Origin: Haliclona indistincta
Lineage: Eukaryota > Porifera > Demospongiae > Haplosclerida > Chalinidae
Direction of reading: 5' to 3'
DNA length: 64,000 nt
NCBI GenBank assembly: GCA_964017065.1
Contig: OZ024784.1
Coordinates: 9,467,152 to 9,531,151, forward strand
The position numbers and the translations under genes are program-made. Under the pieces are notes generated by a model. The model saw only the letters and a program-made list of their open reading frames with translations, was not told the DNA's origin and did not search any database. Each line of letters opens with the position of its first letter. Within the stretch, counting starts at the first letter, position 1. Of this stretch, positions 34,330-45,920 are shown one piece after another.

Positions 34330-34984
34330 TTAATTTTGCAAGCATCATCCCATCTTGTTCCTTTCCTTTTTTAAGAGTCATCCCTACACTTTTAGTTGTT
34401 TTTTATTAAAGCTTTTTTACTTTACTTTCTAACTTGAAGATCGCTGGAAGGTCGCTAGTTGCATGTTAACAACCAGAAAGCGTACGCGCGCATGTTGACA
34501 AAGTTGTGAGTGGCTTGACAAAGGCAGCCACTGCTACTTCCGGCGCAACGAGCATAGTATCACTAGACGTGACGTCACGTAATGTATTTTGGATTGGAGA
34601 AAATTTAGTTTCTTATCCCGGTTACGTAGTATATATTATCTATGGGTAAACGAAAACAAGACCACACACTGAAAATTGCTTGTAAAATCGGACGCCCCCG
34701 CAATTCATGCGAGCACAAATTAATGCCTTTAACAATTGTAGCAAACAAATGGAGATAGTTTAGCTTCTTCTATTGTAATTCCACCACATATGCAATGGAT
34801 CCACTTTCCACAACTTTCACAACAGACCCAATCGGTAGCTTGAAAATGGAGGGTAGTCCAGTCTTGCCACGGAATATACGGTATTATCCCGTATTGTCAT
34901 AGTTAGAAACTGTGTCATTGACAATCCTGGATTGTCCGTGATAGCATTTTGAATTCAGCATACACCCTGACAATTTTGATCTTC

Positions 34985-36715
34985 CCAACCTAGACCATTC
35001 ATGGATTACCCCATGGAAAAGTAACCCAGTAATACATTGTAACTCTGACGATCCCGGGATCTTCCCGGGACAGGGACCCTGATCACCCTACGGAAAAGCA
35101 ACCCAGTAATACATTGTATCTCTGACGATCCCGGGATCTTCCCGGGACAGGGACCCTGATCACCCTACGGAAAAGTAACCCAGTAATACATTGTATCTCT
35201 GACGATCCCGGGATCTTCCCGGGACAGGGACCCTGATCACCCTACGGAAAAGTAACCCAGTAATACATTGTATCTCTGACGATCCCGGGATCTTCCCGGG
35301 ACAGGGACCCTGATCACCCTACGGAAAAGCAACCCAGTAATACATTGTATCTCTGACGATCCCGGGATCTTCCCGGGACAGGGACCCTGATCACCCTACG
35401 GAAAAGTAACCCAGTAATACATTGTATCTCTGACGATCCCGGGATCTTCCCGGGACAAGGACCCTGATCACCCTACGGAAAAGTAACCCAGTAATACATT
35501 GTATCTCTGACGATCCCGGGATCTTCCCGGGACAGGGACCGTGATCACCCTACGGAAAAGTAACCCAGTAATACATTGTATCTCTGACGATCCCGGGATC
35601 TTCCCGGGACAGGGACCCTGATCACCCTACGGAAAAGTAACCCAGTAATACATTGTATCTCTGACGATCCCGGGATCTTCCCGGGACAGGGACCCTGATC
35701 ACCCTACGGAAAAGTAACCCAGTAATACATTGTATCTTTGACGATCCCGGGATCTTCCCGGAACAGGGACCGTGATCACCCTACGGAAAAGTAACCCAGT
35801 AATACATTGTATCTCTGACGATCCCGGGATCTTCCCGGGACAGGGACCCTGATCACCCTACGGAAAAGTAACCCGGGACAGGGACCCTGATCACCCTACG
35901 GAAAAGTAACCCAGTAATACATTGTATCTTTGACGATCCCGGGATCTTCCCGGAACAGGGACCGTGATCACCCTACGGAAAAGTAACCCAGTAATACATT
36001 GTATCTCTGACGATCCCGGGATCTTCCCGGGACAGGGACCCTGATCACCCTACGGAAAAGTAACCCAGTAATACATTGTATCTCTGACGATCCCGGGATC
36101 TTCCCAGGACAAGGACCCTGATCACCCTACGGAAAAGTAACCCAGTAATACATTGTATTTCTGACGATCCCGGGATATTCCCGGGACAGGAACAGTGATC
36201 ACCCTACGGAAAATTAATCCAGTAATACATTGTATCTCTGACGATCCCGGGATCTTCCCGGGACAAGGACCCTGATCACCCTACGGAAAAGTAACCCAGT
36301 AAAACATTGTATCTTTGACGATCCCGGGATCTTCCCGGGACAGGGACCCTGATCACCCAATGGAAAAGTAACCCAGTAATACATTGTATCTCTGACGATC
36401 CCAGGATCTTCCCGGGACAGGGACCCTGATCACCCTACGGAAAAGTAACCCAGTAATACATTGTATCTCTGACGATCCCGAGATCTTCCCGGGACAGGGA
36501 CCGTGATCACCCTACGGAAAGTAACCCAGTAATACATTGTATCTCTAACGATCCCGGGATCTTCCAGGGACAGGGACCCTGATCACCCTACGGAAAAGTA
36601 ACCCAGTAATACATTGTATCTCTGACGATCCCGGGATCTTCCCGGGACAGGGACCCTGATCACCCTACGGAAAAGTAACCCAGTAATACATTGTGTCTCT
36701 GACGATCCCAGGATC
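34985..36715. repeat. 77-bp satellite, about 22 units
   Basis: Unit about 77 bp (for example steps from 35079 to 35156), containing ACGGAAAAGTAACCCAG and the palindromic GATCCCGGGATCTTCCCGGGA. Most units are nearly identical; one is shortened near 35866-35890 and divergence rises towards the right end. Such homogeneity implies recent amplification or gene conversion. Confidence 0.97.
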
Positions 36716-38290
36716 CTATCACTAACCTATCTCTAACCTAACACTAGCCTATAACACTAAACACTAACCTAACACTAAACACTAACCACTAACTTAACAC
36801 TAAACCTTAACCTTACTCTAACCTAACACTAAACACTAACCTAACACTAAACCCAAACCTAGCTAACACTAAACCTTAACCTAACACTAAACCCTAACCT
36901 AACACTAAACCTTAACCTAACACTAAACCCTAACCTAACGTAACACTAAACCTAAACCTAACACCAAGCCTAACACCAAACCTTAACCTAACTCTAACCT
37001 ATACCACTAAACACTAGCCTAACACCAAACCTTAACCTAACACTAAACCCTAAACACTAACCTAACACTAAACACTAACCTAACACTAAACACTAACCTA
37101 ACACTAAACACTAACCTAACACTAAACACTAACCTAACACTAAACACTAACCTAACACTAAACACTATCCTAACACTAATCACTAACCTAACACTAATCA
37201 CTAACCTAAACCTAACACCAAGCCTAACACCAAGCCTTAACCTAACTCTAACCTATACCACTAAACACTAGCCTAACACCAAACCTTAACCTAACACTAA
37301 ACACTAACCTAACACTAAACACTAACCTAACACTAAACACTAACCTAACACTAAACACTAACCTAACACTAAACACTATCCTAACACTAACACAAATCAC
37401 TAACCTAACACTAATCACTAACCTAACACTAAACACTAACCTAACACTAAACACTAACCTAACACTAATCACTAACCTAACACTAACCTAACACTAAACA
37501 CTAACCAGTAGCGTAACTACCGTGAGGCAGAGGAGGCGCTTGCCTCCTCGCTTTTGCCCAACCAAAAATTTTATGAACATATATATCTTGCCTAGTACAG
37601 CTGTTTTGCCTAACACAGATGTCTCTATCTTGCTCTCCACTCCGTCCAGGATACGTTCCACGAACGCGCCATGCAATGGCGCTGCTACGAGGCAGTAAAA
37701 TGACGTAATTCAATGAATATAATTAGTTATTTGCAAAAATCGCGCGCGCTTACGCGCGCCTCCTCGATTACAAATTTCTAGTTACGCCCCTGCTAACCTA
37801 ACACTAAACACTAACCTAACACTTAACACTAACCTAACACTAAACACTAACCTAACACTAAACACTAACCTAACACTAAACACTAACCTAACACTAACCT
37901 AACACTAACCTAACACTAAACACTAACCTAACACTAAACACTAACCTAACACTAAACACTAACCTAACACTAACCTAACACTAACACTAACCTAACACTA
38001 AACACTAACCTAACACTAAACACTAACCTAACACTAACCTAACACTAAACACTAACCTAAACACTAACCTAACACTAAACACTAACCTAACACTAAACAC
38101 TAACCAACCTAACACTAAACACTAACCTAACACTAATCACTAACCTAACACTAAACACTAACCTAACACTAAACACTAACCAACCTAACACTAAACACTA
38201 TCCTAACACTAATCACTAACCTAACCTAACACTAAACACTAGCCTAACACTAAACACTAACCTAACACTAAACACTAACCTAACACTAAA
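36716..38290. repeat. Telomere-like array of CCTAACACTAAACACTAA units
   Basis: About 1.6 kb of degenerate CCTAA/CACTAA repeats; the commonest unit is 18 bp (CCTAACACTAAACACTAA), with variants containing AACCCTAACC. It resembles interstitial telomeric repeats but is not the plain TTAGGG repeat. It is interrupted by 37506-37792. Open frames through it are artefacts of periodicity. Confidence 0.95.
37506..37792. mobile_element. 287-bp hAT-like MITE in the telomere-like array
   Basis: Ends CAGTAGCGTAACTA and TAGTTACGCCCCTG form a near-perfect inverted repeat of the hAT type (CAGGGGCGTAACTA). The flanks share CTAAC, which cannot be distinguished from the surrounding repeat. No coding. Confidence 0.85.
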
Positions 38291-38399
38291 AACCGAAACT
38301 TGCACAAAAAATAAGTTAGAAAAAAGGAGCACATGCAAGCAGGAGCTAACCTCCAAACACTGCATGATTACAAGTACATCAACCACTGTTGAATAATAA

Positions 38400-38925
38400 A
38401 CAAAGCAACTCTGACATCCTGGCATTATCCTTGACTTCCGCTGATGTCAAAGATAATCCCAGGATGTCAGAGTTACTTTGTACGCATTGGTTACTTTTCC
38501 GTGGTGTACTTTTGGAGTGGTGTCCTGGGATCATCCATGGACATCAGCGGATGTCAAGGGTAATCCCAGGATGTCAGAGTTACTTTGTACGCATTGGTTA
38601 CTTTTCCGTGGTGTACTTTTGGTGTGATGTCCTGGGATCATCCATAGACGTCTGTGGATGTCAAAGATAATCCCAGGATGTCAGAGTTACTTTGTACACA
38701 TTGGTTACTTTTCCGTGGTGTACTTTTGTGTGATGTCCTGGGATCATCCATAGATGTCAGTGGATGTCAAGGGTAATCCCAGGATGTCAGAGTTACTTTG
38801 TACACATTGGTTACTTTTCCGTGGTGTACTTTTGGTGTGATGTCCTGGGATCATCCATAGACGTCAGTGGATGTCAAGGATAATCCCAGGATGTCAGAGT
38901 TACTTTGTGTGGCCAGGTCAGAGAC
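38400..38925. repeat. 107-bp satellite, about 4.5 units, related to the 77-bp satellite in reverse orientation
   Basis: GATGTCAA marks unit starts at 38443, 38550, 38657, 38763 and 38870. Reverse-complemented, each unit contains ACGGAAAAGTAACC followed by ACTCTGACATCCTGGGAT, which aligns with ACGGAAAAGTAACC...TCTCTGACGATCCCGGGAT of the 77-bp unit. The two arrays therefore flank the telomere-like block as inverted relatives. Confidence 0.9.
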
Positions 38926-39349
38926 CTATTATTGTCAATGTAACTGTGTCATACATAGAACTTGCCAAGGCATGTCATGGCAGCACCGGACATGAGTGTG
39001 AAAATGCTGGCAAGTGCCATCAATGCATGATGCTATTACAGCCACTAGTGTACCTACAAAATGCAAAATGTTAATCATTGTCACATCCCATTATTCCTCT
39101 GCCCTTGCCTCTAGTAGTCTGGTCGCTTGCAGACGTAACTGTACAATACAGTTACTATTTTTAGTTAAATATGCATACACAGCTCACCTCTGCCCTTGCT
39201 TCCTCTAGTCTGAGAGGTAGACCCTGTGATACCTGGTTGGTCACTTGCAGACGTAACTGTACAAGAAGGTTAAATATGCATATGCATACAGTTTGAGAGG
39301 TGGACCCTGTACTTTATACTATGGAGCATTATTCTGATTACGTACCTCC

Positions 39350-41800
39350 TGTAGGCCTACATGTACCACGAGGGCGAGGTTGCTGTAGCAACTTTTTAGC
39401 ATTTTGCTTCTCTCTTTGCCTCTGCTCTTTCTCTTCCATTTTTTGCTGCTTTTCTCTCTCCTTCTCTCTTTGCCTCTGCTCTTTCTCTTCTATTTTCTTC
39501 AGCTTTTCTCTCTCTTTATCTCTTTGCCTCTGCTCTTTCTCTTCTATTTTCTTCTGCTTTTCTCTCTCTTTATCTCTTTGCCTCTGCTCTTTCTCTTCTA
39601 TTTTTTGTTCTTTTCTCTCTCCTTTTCATCAAGTGCTCGAAGACATTCTGCACTAGTAAGCACTTTTCCAGATGATTTTATACTTGCGCTTGCCTGGCTT
39701 GGGGAAGCTGAGGCATGTATTGGCTTACTACTGAAATAAGCTGAGAAGCTCTAGCTCTAGGGGGGGTTTGGTTTCACAAACACTACTGCTCATTTCTTCA
39801 GACTTAGGATGAAAGCAGTCTAGCCAGTAATTATACCTAGTGTCATCTACTATATCAAAGCCTTCTTCATACCTCCTGGCATACTTTGCATGTTCTTCTT
39901 CTGTAAAAGGTGGGGAGCTACTCTTTGTGAAGTGTTGTGAACTACGTATAAGCAATCCCAGCTGACTGTGCTAAAGAAGCAAACGAGGGAAGAATCGGAT
40001 CACACAATTTGATAGCATGCCGATTGAATGGAAATACTCCTGTTGTGTGAAATGCTGACAAGACATTAGGAATGGTCATTGCACCATACCATGCTTTGCT
40101 GAAAATTTCCATAAAATTAACAGATAACATTATTCATAACACCGTGGTAACAAGTGCCTATTCAGCTAGACACGCAAAGTAAATTCCAACAGCTAGATAA
40201 AAGATTCTTTTGCATAACTCGATAAAAGTCGATCTGTGTTCATCAAAATCTATTCAAATTTGGAATAAAGCTTCTACAACACGTGCTCTAGACCGTAACA
40301 GAGAGATTTTTCAAATAATCCGCATACAACATGTCAAACAGTATTACTTCGATATGAAAAATCGAATTTCTTAGCTCTGCATATTGCGCATCTAAAAAAG
40401 CTCTCTGTTGCTGTCTTGCCCTGGCCAAGATGCACATAATAGTGTGAACTCGGTTTCTACAAACAATTCAACGGTGAGTTTTATCGACTAGAAGGTGTTA
40501 TCTTTCTACACGGCGCGGTTATATAGCCGTACTGCTTCTAGCGTTCTGTGTTGCATAATAGACTACGCTAGTAGTAGCCTTTACACTAGCGCTTGTTTTT
40601 ATCGTGACAACTATCATAGTTTCAGAGATATGAGTCCTTAGCAACCAAGCAAAAATTCGTGCGTGGGCGTGTGCCTGCACCCTTAACCACCTTACACGGG
40701 TTCTTGCTCATAAATTTTTGACATTCGTGCATCCATGAATTTTTGAGAGGCCCGAAGACACCTTTGTCTAAGGGTTGTGTGATGTGTGTAGTATTAGGTG
40801 GCAAGCAAAAAACTATAACCATCACAAGCTGCTCTTCGGATAAATGATAGATTATAATGAGTAGAATGACCATCCAAAAGTAAAAGAAGCGGCCGAGATG
40901 CTGGAGCATTTGTTAAGAAAATGATGAGTAAACCATGATTCCATCACGTCTCCATCCATCCATCCATCCATTTGCAGTTAGCCCATACATGGTGCCAGGG
41001 ACTTCCCCCACAGTAAGGTCATGGTTCAAATTTTTTCTACCGAACAGGACCAGCGGAGGGATAGTATAACCAGCAGCATTACAGCAAGCTAAAACTGTTA
41101 TCTGTTTTTTGTTGCTGGAAGTTACGGTACGAGGATGCTTTTTTGCTATTACAGAAGAAGGCTTGTGATTTAAGGGCATGCCAGTTTCATCGCAGTTAAA
41201 TATTTGTGCGGGTTTATCCATTAAATCATTAGCAACTAGGGTTTCTTCTAGAAGGTCAAAATACGCATCGATTATTACAGGATCAGTAGCTACGGACCGG
41301 GCATAAGAGAACTTTTCAGCTGTTCTAAGAGTAAGAGTGGGGTGTCTTTTTCGGAACGATTCCCACCATCCATTTGAGACATTAACGAATGTACCTTTCT
41401 GTGCTAAAAATTCCTCTACAATAGCTATCACTTCTTTTCTGGTCTTTGCATACCCTACGCTTGCACATCCAAATAAAAAGCTAACTAATTCCTCTTCCTC
41501 CTCATCATTCAGATAACGTGGTGGGCCACTATGACTACCAAATAATACTTTTCCAGTCAAACGATCATCCAAGGTACTCTTTGGAACTCCATAAATGATC
41601 GCAGCCCTTCTTCCAGACATACCTTCTTTTTTCACTGCATTGTATGCTTTTAACATTTGCTCTTCCCTCCATTCTTTATACACCGGTGGCCGGCATACTG
41701 TCACTGGTTGGTGTGGAGTGTTACGAGAAGACCTATACACACGATTTGCAATACAGGCAAAGGCCCTTTTGCTCTTAACATCACGGGTAAGGAGATAGAC
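39350..41800 (-). pseudogene. Decayed pogo/Tigger-like DDE transposase
   Basis: Read on the minus strand. 41740-40913 encodes an N-terminal helix-turn-helix (psq/CENP-B type, GMSGRRAAIIYGVPKSTLDD) and the start of the DDE domain with its first Asp in IFNCDETGMPL; no ATG was found for it. Near 40955 a run of GGAT repeats carries one extra 4-bp unit and shifts the frame. The continuation, with the second Asp in LLDGHSTHYN, is in the next frame at about 40840-40875 and shifts again before PPNTTHITQPLDKGVFGPLK. After a gap of about 550 bp (intron or insertion, 40140-40680) FSKAWYGAMT to TTGVFPFNRHAI follows, then an acidic segment and a triplicated 75-bp coiled-coil repeat (KEQRQRDKE) at about 39400-39620. 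At least three frame breaks make it inactive. Confidence 0.85.
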
Positions 41801-42137
41801 TAAGAGCTGAACTGAAGCGTCTAAAATGATAATAATAATTATTATTCACTGGTCTATCTATACAAACCACGTGCACATACCAAGACAAAACTGAGCGACT
41901 TCGGTGAACAACCGCCGGTGATCCCGGGGCAAGAATTCTGCATAACAAATGTCGGAGACATTATAGGAACGCTAGTGATATAGATATCTTACCTTTAAAA
42001 AGCTTTAAAACAGTATCAAATCGCAGCGCAAGGCTTGATTTGTACATAGATACTATAAAGAGCGGGAGAAAGTGGCGGGGAAATTAACGAGGCGTCCGAT
42101 TTTACCGCAATTTTCAGTGTGTGGTCTTGTTTTCGTC

Positions 42138-42500
42138 TGCCAGAAGATTGTACTGGAAGGAATCGTTCGTTACTGCTGCCAGTTGTTACCCACTAGCCGA
42201 CCTATAGATAAGTGTAGTTTGGCTGCTGGCAGATGCTATTCTAGCTAACATAGGACTGATCGTCCGAAAACATATGGCGTCGTCCGACATTACAAAGCTA
42301 CGGACAATGGCCTTCTGTGTCGCATAACTATTCAGCAGTGATGAATCATGGCTTATGGAAGTTACGCGTGTGTAGTGCTATGATGGTCCTATACGGTCAT
42401 ACAAACAGCGAACTTGTTAGCTTTTCACAAGCCGGACGCAAGCGTCCGATTATACATGGTGTCCGATCATCAATAGATTACTCTAGTACCAGGCTCTAGG
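42138..42500. repeat. Partial R1 copy (inverted) with an empty MITE site
   Basis: Matches R1 in reverse orientation and lacks the 546-bp TA element: ATTATACATGGTG at about 42450-42460 is the unoccupied site. Its other end was displaced to about 34606-34646 by the Tigger element. Confidence 0.9.
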
Positions 42501-42606
42501 GCTGGGCGAGTATTGGGTATACCATAGATATTTTACGTAGAGGGATGGGAAACTTTAGAAACCGGATGGTACAACGCGTGTTGTCGGATGTGACGTCACA
42601 CGTGTA

Positions 42607-43812
42607 CAGTGTTCCACACGAAGACGCTTGAAAACTCATTTTTAGCTCATTTTCTCAAATCTCATTGATCTCATGCACATATGCACATACCATGATGAAG
42701 TTCTATCCTTTGGGAGTTGAATGCACCATATGGCTTCTTGTCACATGACTGTCACGTGATACAAGATGGCAGTAAAGACACCCACTCAGCAGACAACGTT
42801 AGGATCAGGATCTCCAGATTGGCTGGTAGTTAAGAGCTGCTAAAGCTGCAGCCAAGCACTCACCCCGGATGCACATCTCTGAGTGGCACGAGAAGTCGCG
42901 GGCAGCTATACTTTGGGAACAGGGAGCGTATAACAGCGTTTTCAATATGCCCCAACGTTAGGATCAGGATCTCCAGAGTCTGTGCTAGTTAAGAACCTAG
43001 ACTTGCTTATTACAAAGGCTAAACATAGTGCATTTACGACGAACTCACTTGGCGCGTCTCCGTCTTAGCATCGCGACAAACAAAGCTCGGTCTCACAAAA
43101 TAGCTGCTTTTTGACGGCCATCTTGCTGTTTTGTGACGTTTTAATGGACTCCGCCTTTAAAAAATGACGACACGACTAATAACAGTAACCTTGTGACGCC
43201 ACTGACTCGTACAGTTGTTGGTTACTGTTATCAAAAGTGTCGTCATTCTTTTAGAGGCGGAGCCCATAAAAACGTTGCTAAACAGCAAGATGGCCGTCAA
43301 AAAGCAGCTATTTTGTGAGACTGAGCTTCGTTTGTCGCGATGCTAAGACGGAGACGCGCCAAGTGAGTTCGTCGTAAATGCACTATGTTTAGCCTTTGTA
43401 ATAAGCAAGCCTAGGTTCTTAACTAGCACAGACTCTGGAGATCCTGATCCTAACGTTGGGGCATATTGAAAACGCTGTTATACGCTCCCTGTTTCCAAAG
43501 TATAGCTGCCCGCGACTTCTCGTGCCACTCAGAGATGTGCATCCGGGGTGAGTGCTTGGCTGCAGCTTTAGCAGCTCTTAACTACCAGCCAATCTGGAGA
43601 TCTTGATCCTAACGTTGTCTGCTGAGTGGGTGTCTTTACTGCCATCTTGTATCACGTGACAGTCATGTGACAAGAAGCCATATGGTGCATTCAACTCCCA
43701 AAGGATAGAACTTCATCATGGTATGTGCATATGTGCATGAGATCAATGAGATTTGAGAAAATGAGCTAAATATCTAAAAATGAGTTTTCAAGTGTCTTCG
43801 TATGGAACACTG
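42607..43812. mobile_element. 1206-bp foldback element, arms about 580 bp
   Basis: Ends CAGTGTTCCA and TGGAACACTG, flanked by TA at 42605-42606 and 43813-43814. The two arms are close inverted copies around a short centre near 43190-43220. No coding frame. As RNA it would fold into a long duplex. Confidence 0.93.
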
Positions 43813-43865
43813 TAGTTTATATTCATTGCACGACGATAAAATGCTAAGTATGAATGAGGCCAATA

Positions 43866-44268
43866 GAGAGTTTTAGTTACACGTTTATTTGCACTAACGG
43901 TTAACGTCTGGCAATGCTGACGTCAGAAATTAGCACGAGATCCACCGTTAACCCCAGCCTCGCGTTCAATTTTCCCGTTTACAACGGCTGGCACCTTGTT
44001 TTCCCGTATGGTTTTCAAAGACTTCTTGGTTTTCTCGTCTAGCTTTCCTGCATGTTTGTTACAAGCTAGCACAAAGCCACATGCTTTAGGTTTCTGTTTT
44101 TGTGTGTTTTACGTGTGCCTACATAATACTGTGCGCGCTACAGTGTTGTATACGTACACGACTAGATTGCCTTCTTCGCGTGTACACAAGTTACAAGATA
44201 AGTGGTGACATCACAGAACCAGCCGTTGACGTTCAGCCGTTTGGCGTGAACGGCTAACTAAAACTCTC
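43866..44268. mobile_element. 403-bp TA MITE (TIR GAGAGTTTTAGTTA)
   Basis: Inverted ends GAGAGTTTTAGTTA and TAACTAAAACTCTC with TA at 43864-43865 and 44269-44270. Internal sequence shows no gene. Confidence 0.88.
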
Positions 44269-44270
44269 TA

Positions 44271-45064
44271 ATGTAAAAAGGCCCATGTTTGAACAAGTTT
44301 ATTATTTTACTGCTTGGAGTGAGAGGAATTTAAATGGGCTTAGTACAAGACCCCATGCATTGGCTCTCGTGAAAATACTATGAAACGCTAACAATGTTTA
44401 CAGTTCGTGTGTGAATGTGTATCAGAATTAGGCGATGTAAAAATGTTTCGAGTTCTGTGGCGGCCTTATTGAACTAAAAACAAACCTATAACCTTGTCTA
44501 ATACACACACGGAGTTTGTGAAAAACGCAAAATACAATTGGCAGAGTCAGCGAACACTTGGCCGAGCTAGGAATGTGTTTTGAACGAAATAAATGGAATG
44601 TTTCCACTAGGTCAGTGTCTTAGTGACAACACTACTGTGCCCTGTAGCACTGCAGGCATGCTCTATAGCCTGTCTCAATGGGCGTGACAGCTTTTGGTGC
44701 TGCTGATTGCTTGTGTCGCTTTGTGCACGACTAGCAATGCTTCTAAACTACCATTGGCTTTGCTATTGTCGCTTGAAGCCAGGGCGATACAATCTGGAGC
44801 TCTTCCTGACTCACTTTTTACAACAACAACACGACGCTTGCTGCCGCTCTAGCCAGTTCAACTGCTGCACCTTGGCTAAGACACACAAGCAAGCACTACA
44901 CACTATAGACGCATGATGCACACTACGTTCTTTCTCCCCCCCACAAAAAAAAAACAGTTCTTCACTCGTTGTTGCCTTTGTTCTTAAAGCACCGACACAG
45001 GAAACCTATAAAGATGAAGGCTCCGACTGGCCGCCGCCAAAGACAGTGGTTTCACACTACTTGA
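44271..45064. other. Spacer, no gene seen
   Basis: No recognisable domain or repeat, apart from an A-run near 44943-44955. Small frames here have no supporting features. Confidence 0.4.
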
Positions 45065-45071
45065 GTGCCGC

Positions 45072-45630
45072 CAGGAGCGCATAAAAGGAAGGAGCGTTCA
45101 GCCGCGATTTATCCAAACGTAAACCCCGCCGCGCACGGTGCGTTATGATGACGTTTACTACCACCAGAGCAAGGAGAGTGACGTAGGTAGTTTAGCACAC
45201 GCCCAGCAAAGTAGTCAGAGTCGATAGCATCTCTTGCAGCTGCTTGCAGGGGACAAAACCATCTGGATAGGCTGTACGGTGGTCACTGAGTACTGTGCGC
45301 TTGATTGATGCCATCTATTCAGCACGTGGATCGTGGGCGCGACCATTTCTACAAGCACAAAACGAGTGCAGTCCTGCTTACTTGATTGTGCTGTTTACAA
45401 GTAACAAACTCCTGTTGCTGCTGTCTTACGTGCAACAAGGCCACAGCCTTCTTTGTATGCTGCTGGTAAAAAGCTGTTCATGACGTAAAAGCTGCCCCTT
45501 GGCTAGTGGCCGCATGCAAAGAACTTCCATATAGGGAAGTTTTTTGAACGCGCAAGGCGGCGGAGATTACGTTTGGATATTACTACACGCGGGATTGGAG
45601 TTGAACGCTCCTTCCTTTTATGCGCTCCTG
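45072..45630. mobile_element. 559-bp TIR element with 7-8 bp target duplication (hAT-like)
   Basis: Termini CAGGAGCGCATAAAAGGAAG and its reverse complement (about 30 bp) are flanked by GTGCCGC at 45065-45071 and 45631-45637. The CAG-type ends and duplication size suggest hAT. No transposase frame. Confidence 0.87.
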
Positions 45631-45920
45631 GTGCCGCCTGCATGAATCTCATTACCTGTTAATAACCATTAATAATTTATCAATAACAGTGAATTTAAAG
45701 TATCGGTTGTATTTTTACAACTTTTCAGTCCTCTAAGGGATATACCTATTGTATACACAGGAAGCTGCGATACCCACTCTATTGCTAGGTGATTTTAGAT
45801 CATGCATAGTGGTGTAGGTAATGTGTGATGAAATGCTCATGTGTAGGTGAAGGTGTGATGCTCATGTGTTTAAATGAATCATCTCAACCTTCTCCTTCTT
45901 CCCCTCAGTTTCTCTTCGTC

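Larger units (their letters stand above)
31928..34428. mobile_element. Foldback element with internal minisatellite and nested insertions
   Basis: The left arm (about 31928-32110) and right arm (32880-32971 continued at 34330-34428) are inverted copies containing TGTAGGGATGACTC-type ends and repeats of GGAACAAGATGGGATGATGC. Between them is a minisatellite of about 61 bp units (GGAGGACGCAGTCCGATG...) starting at 32124, 32186, 32247, 32695, 32745 and 32803. The right arm is split by the TTAA element at 32972-34329 and the minisatellite by the TA element at 32297-32684. Confidence 0.85.
34649..42137. mobile_element. About 7.5-kb pogo/Tigger-like transposon inserted in an R1 copy
   Basis: Inverted termini of about 48 bp, starting ACGAAAACAAGACCACACA and reaching TAAAATCGGACGCC, lie at 34649 and 42137. 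Outside them the left flank (CTATGG... ATTATCTA reversed) and right flank (CCAGAAGATTGTACTGG) are the two halves of one R1 copy, contiguous at 29675-29700. It contains the transposase remains at 39350-41800 (minus), a 77-bp satellite, a telomere-like array and a 107-bp satellite. The target TA is intact on the left (34647-34648) and changed to CA on the right. Confidence 0.82.

Noticed and set aside
34985..36715. Regular repeats resembling a CRISPR array
   Set aside because: Units are contiguous tandem repeats of 77 bp without variable spacers, in a eukaryotic setting.
37248..37472. Open frame of repeated VRLVFSV residues
   Set aside because: Produced by the period of the telomere-like repeat; no start context or domain.
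39300..39739. Plus-strand Leu/Phe/Ser-rich frames that look like membrane proteins
   Set aside because: Antisense of the transposase's charged coiled-coil repeats.
40140..40680. Normal intron in the Tigger transposase
   Set aside because: An acceptor-like TTTTCAG exists, but no donor gives a matching phase, so insertion or decay is equally likely.
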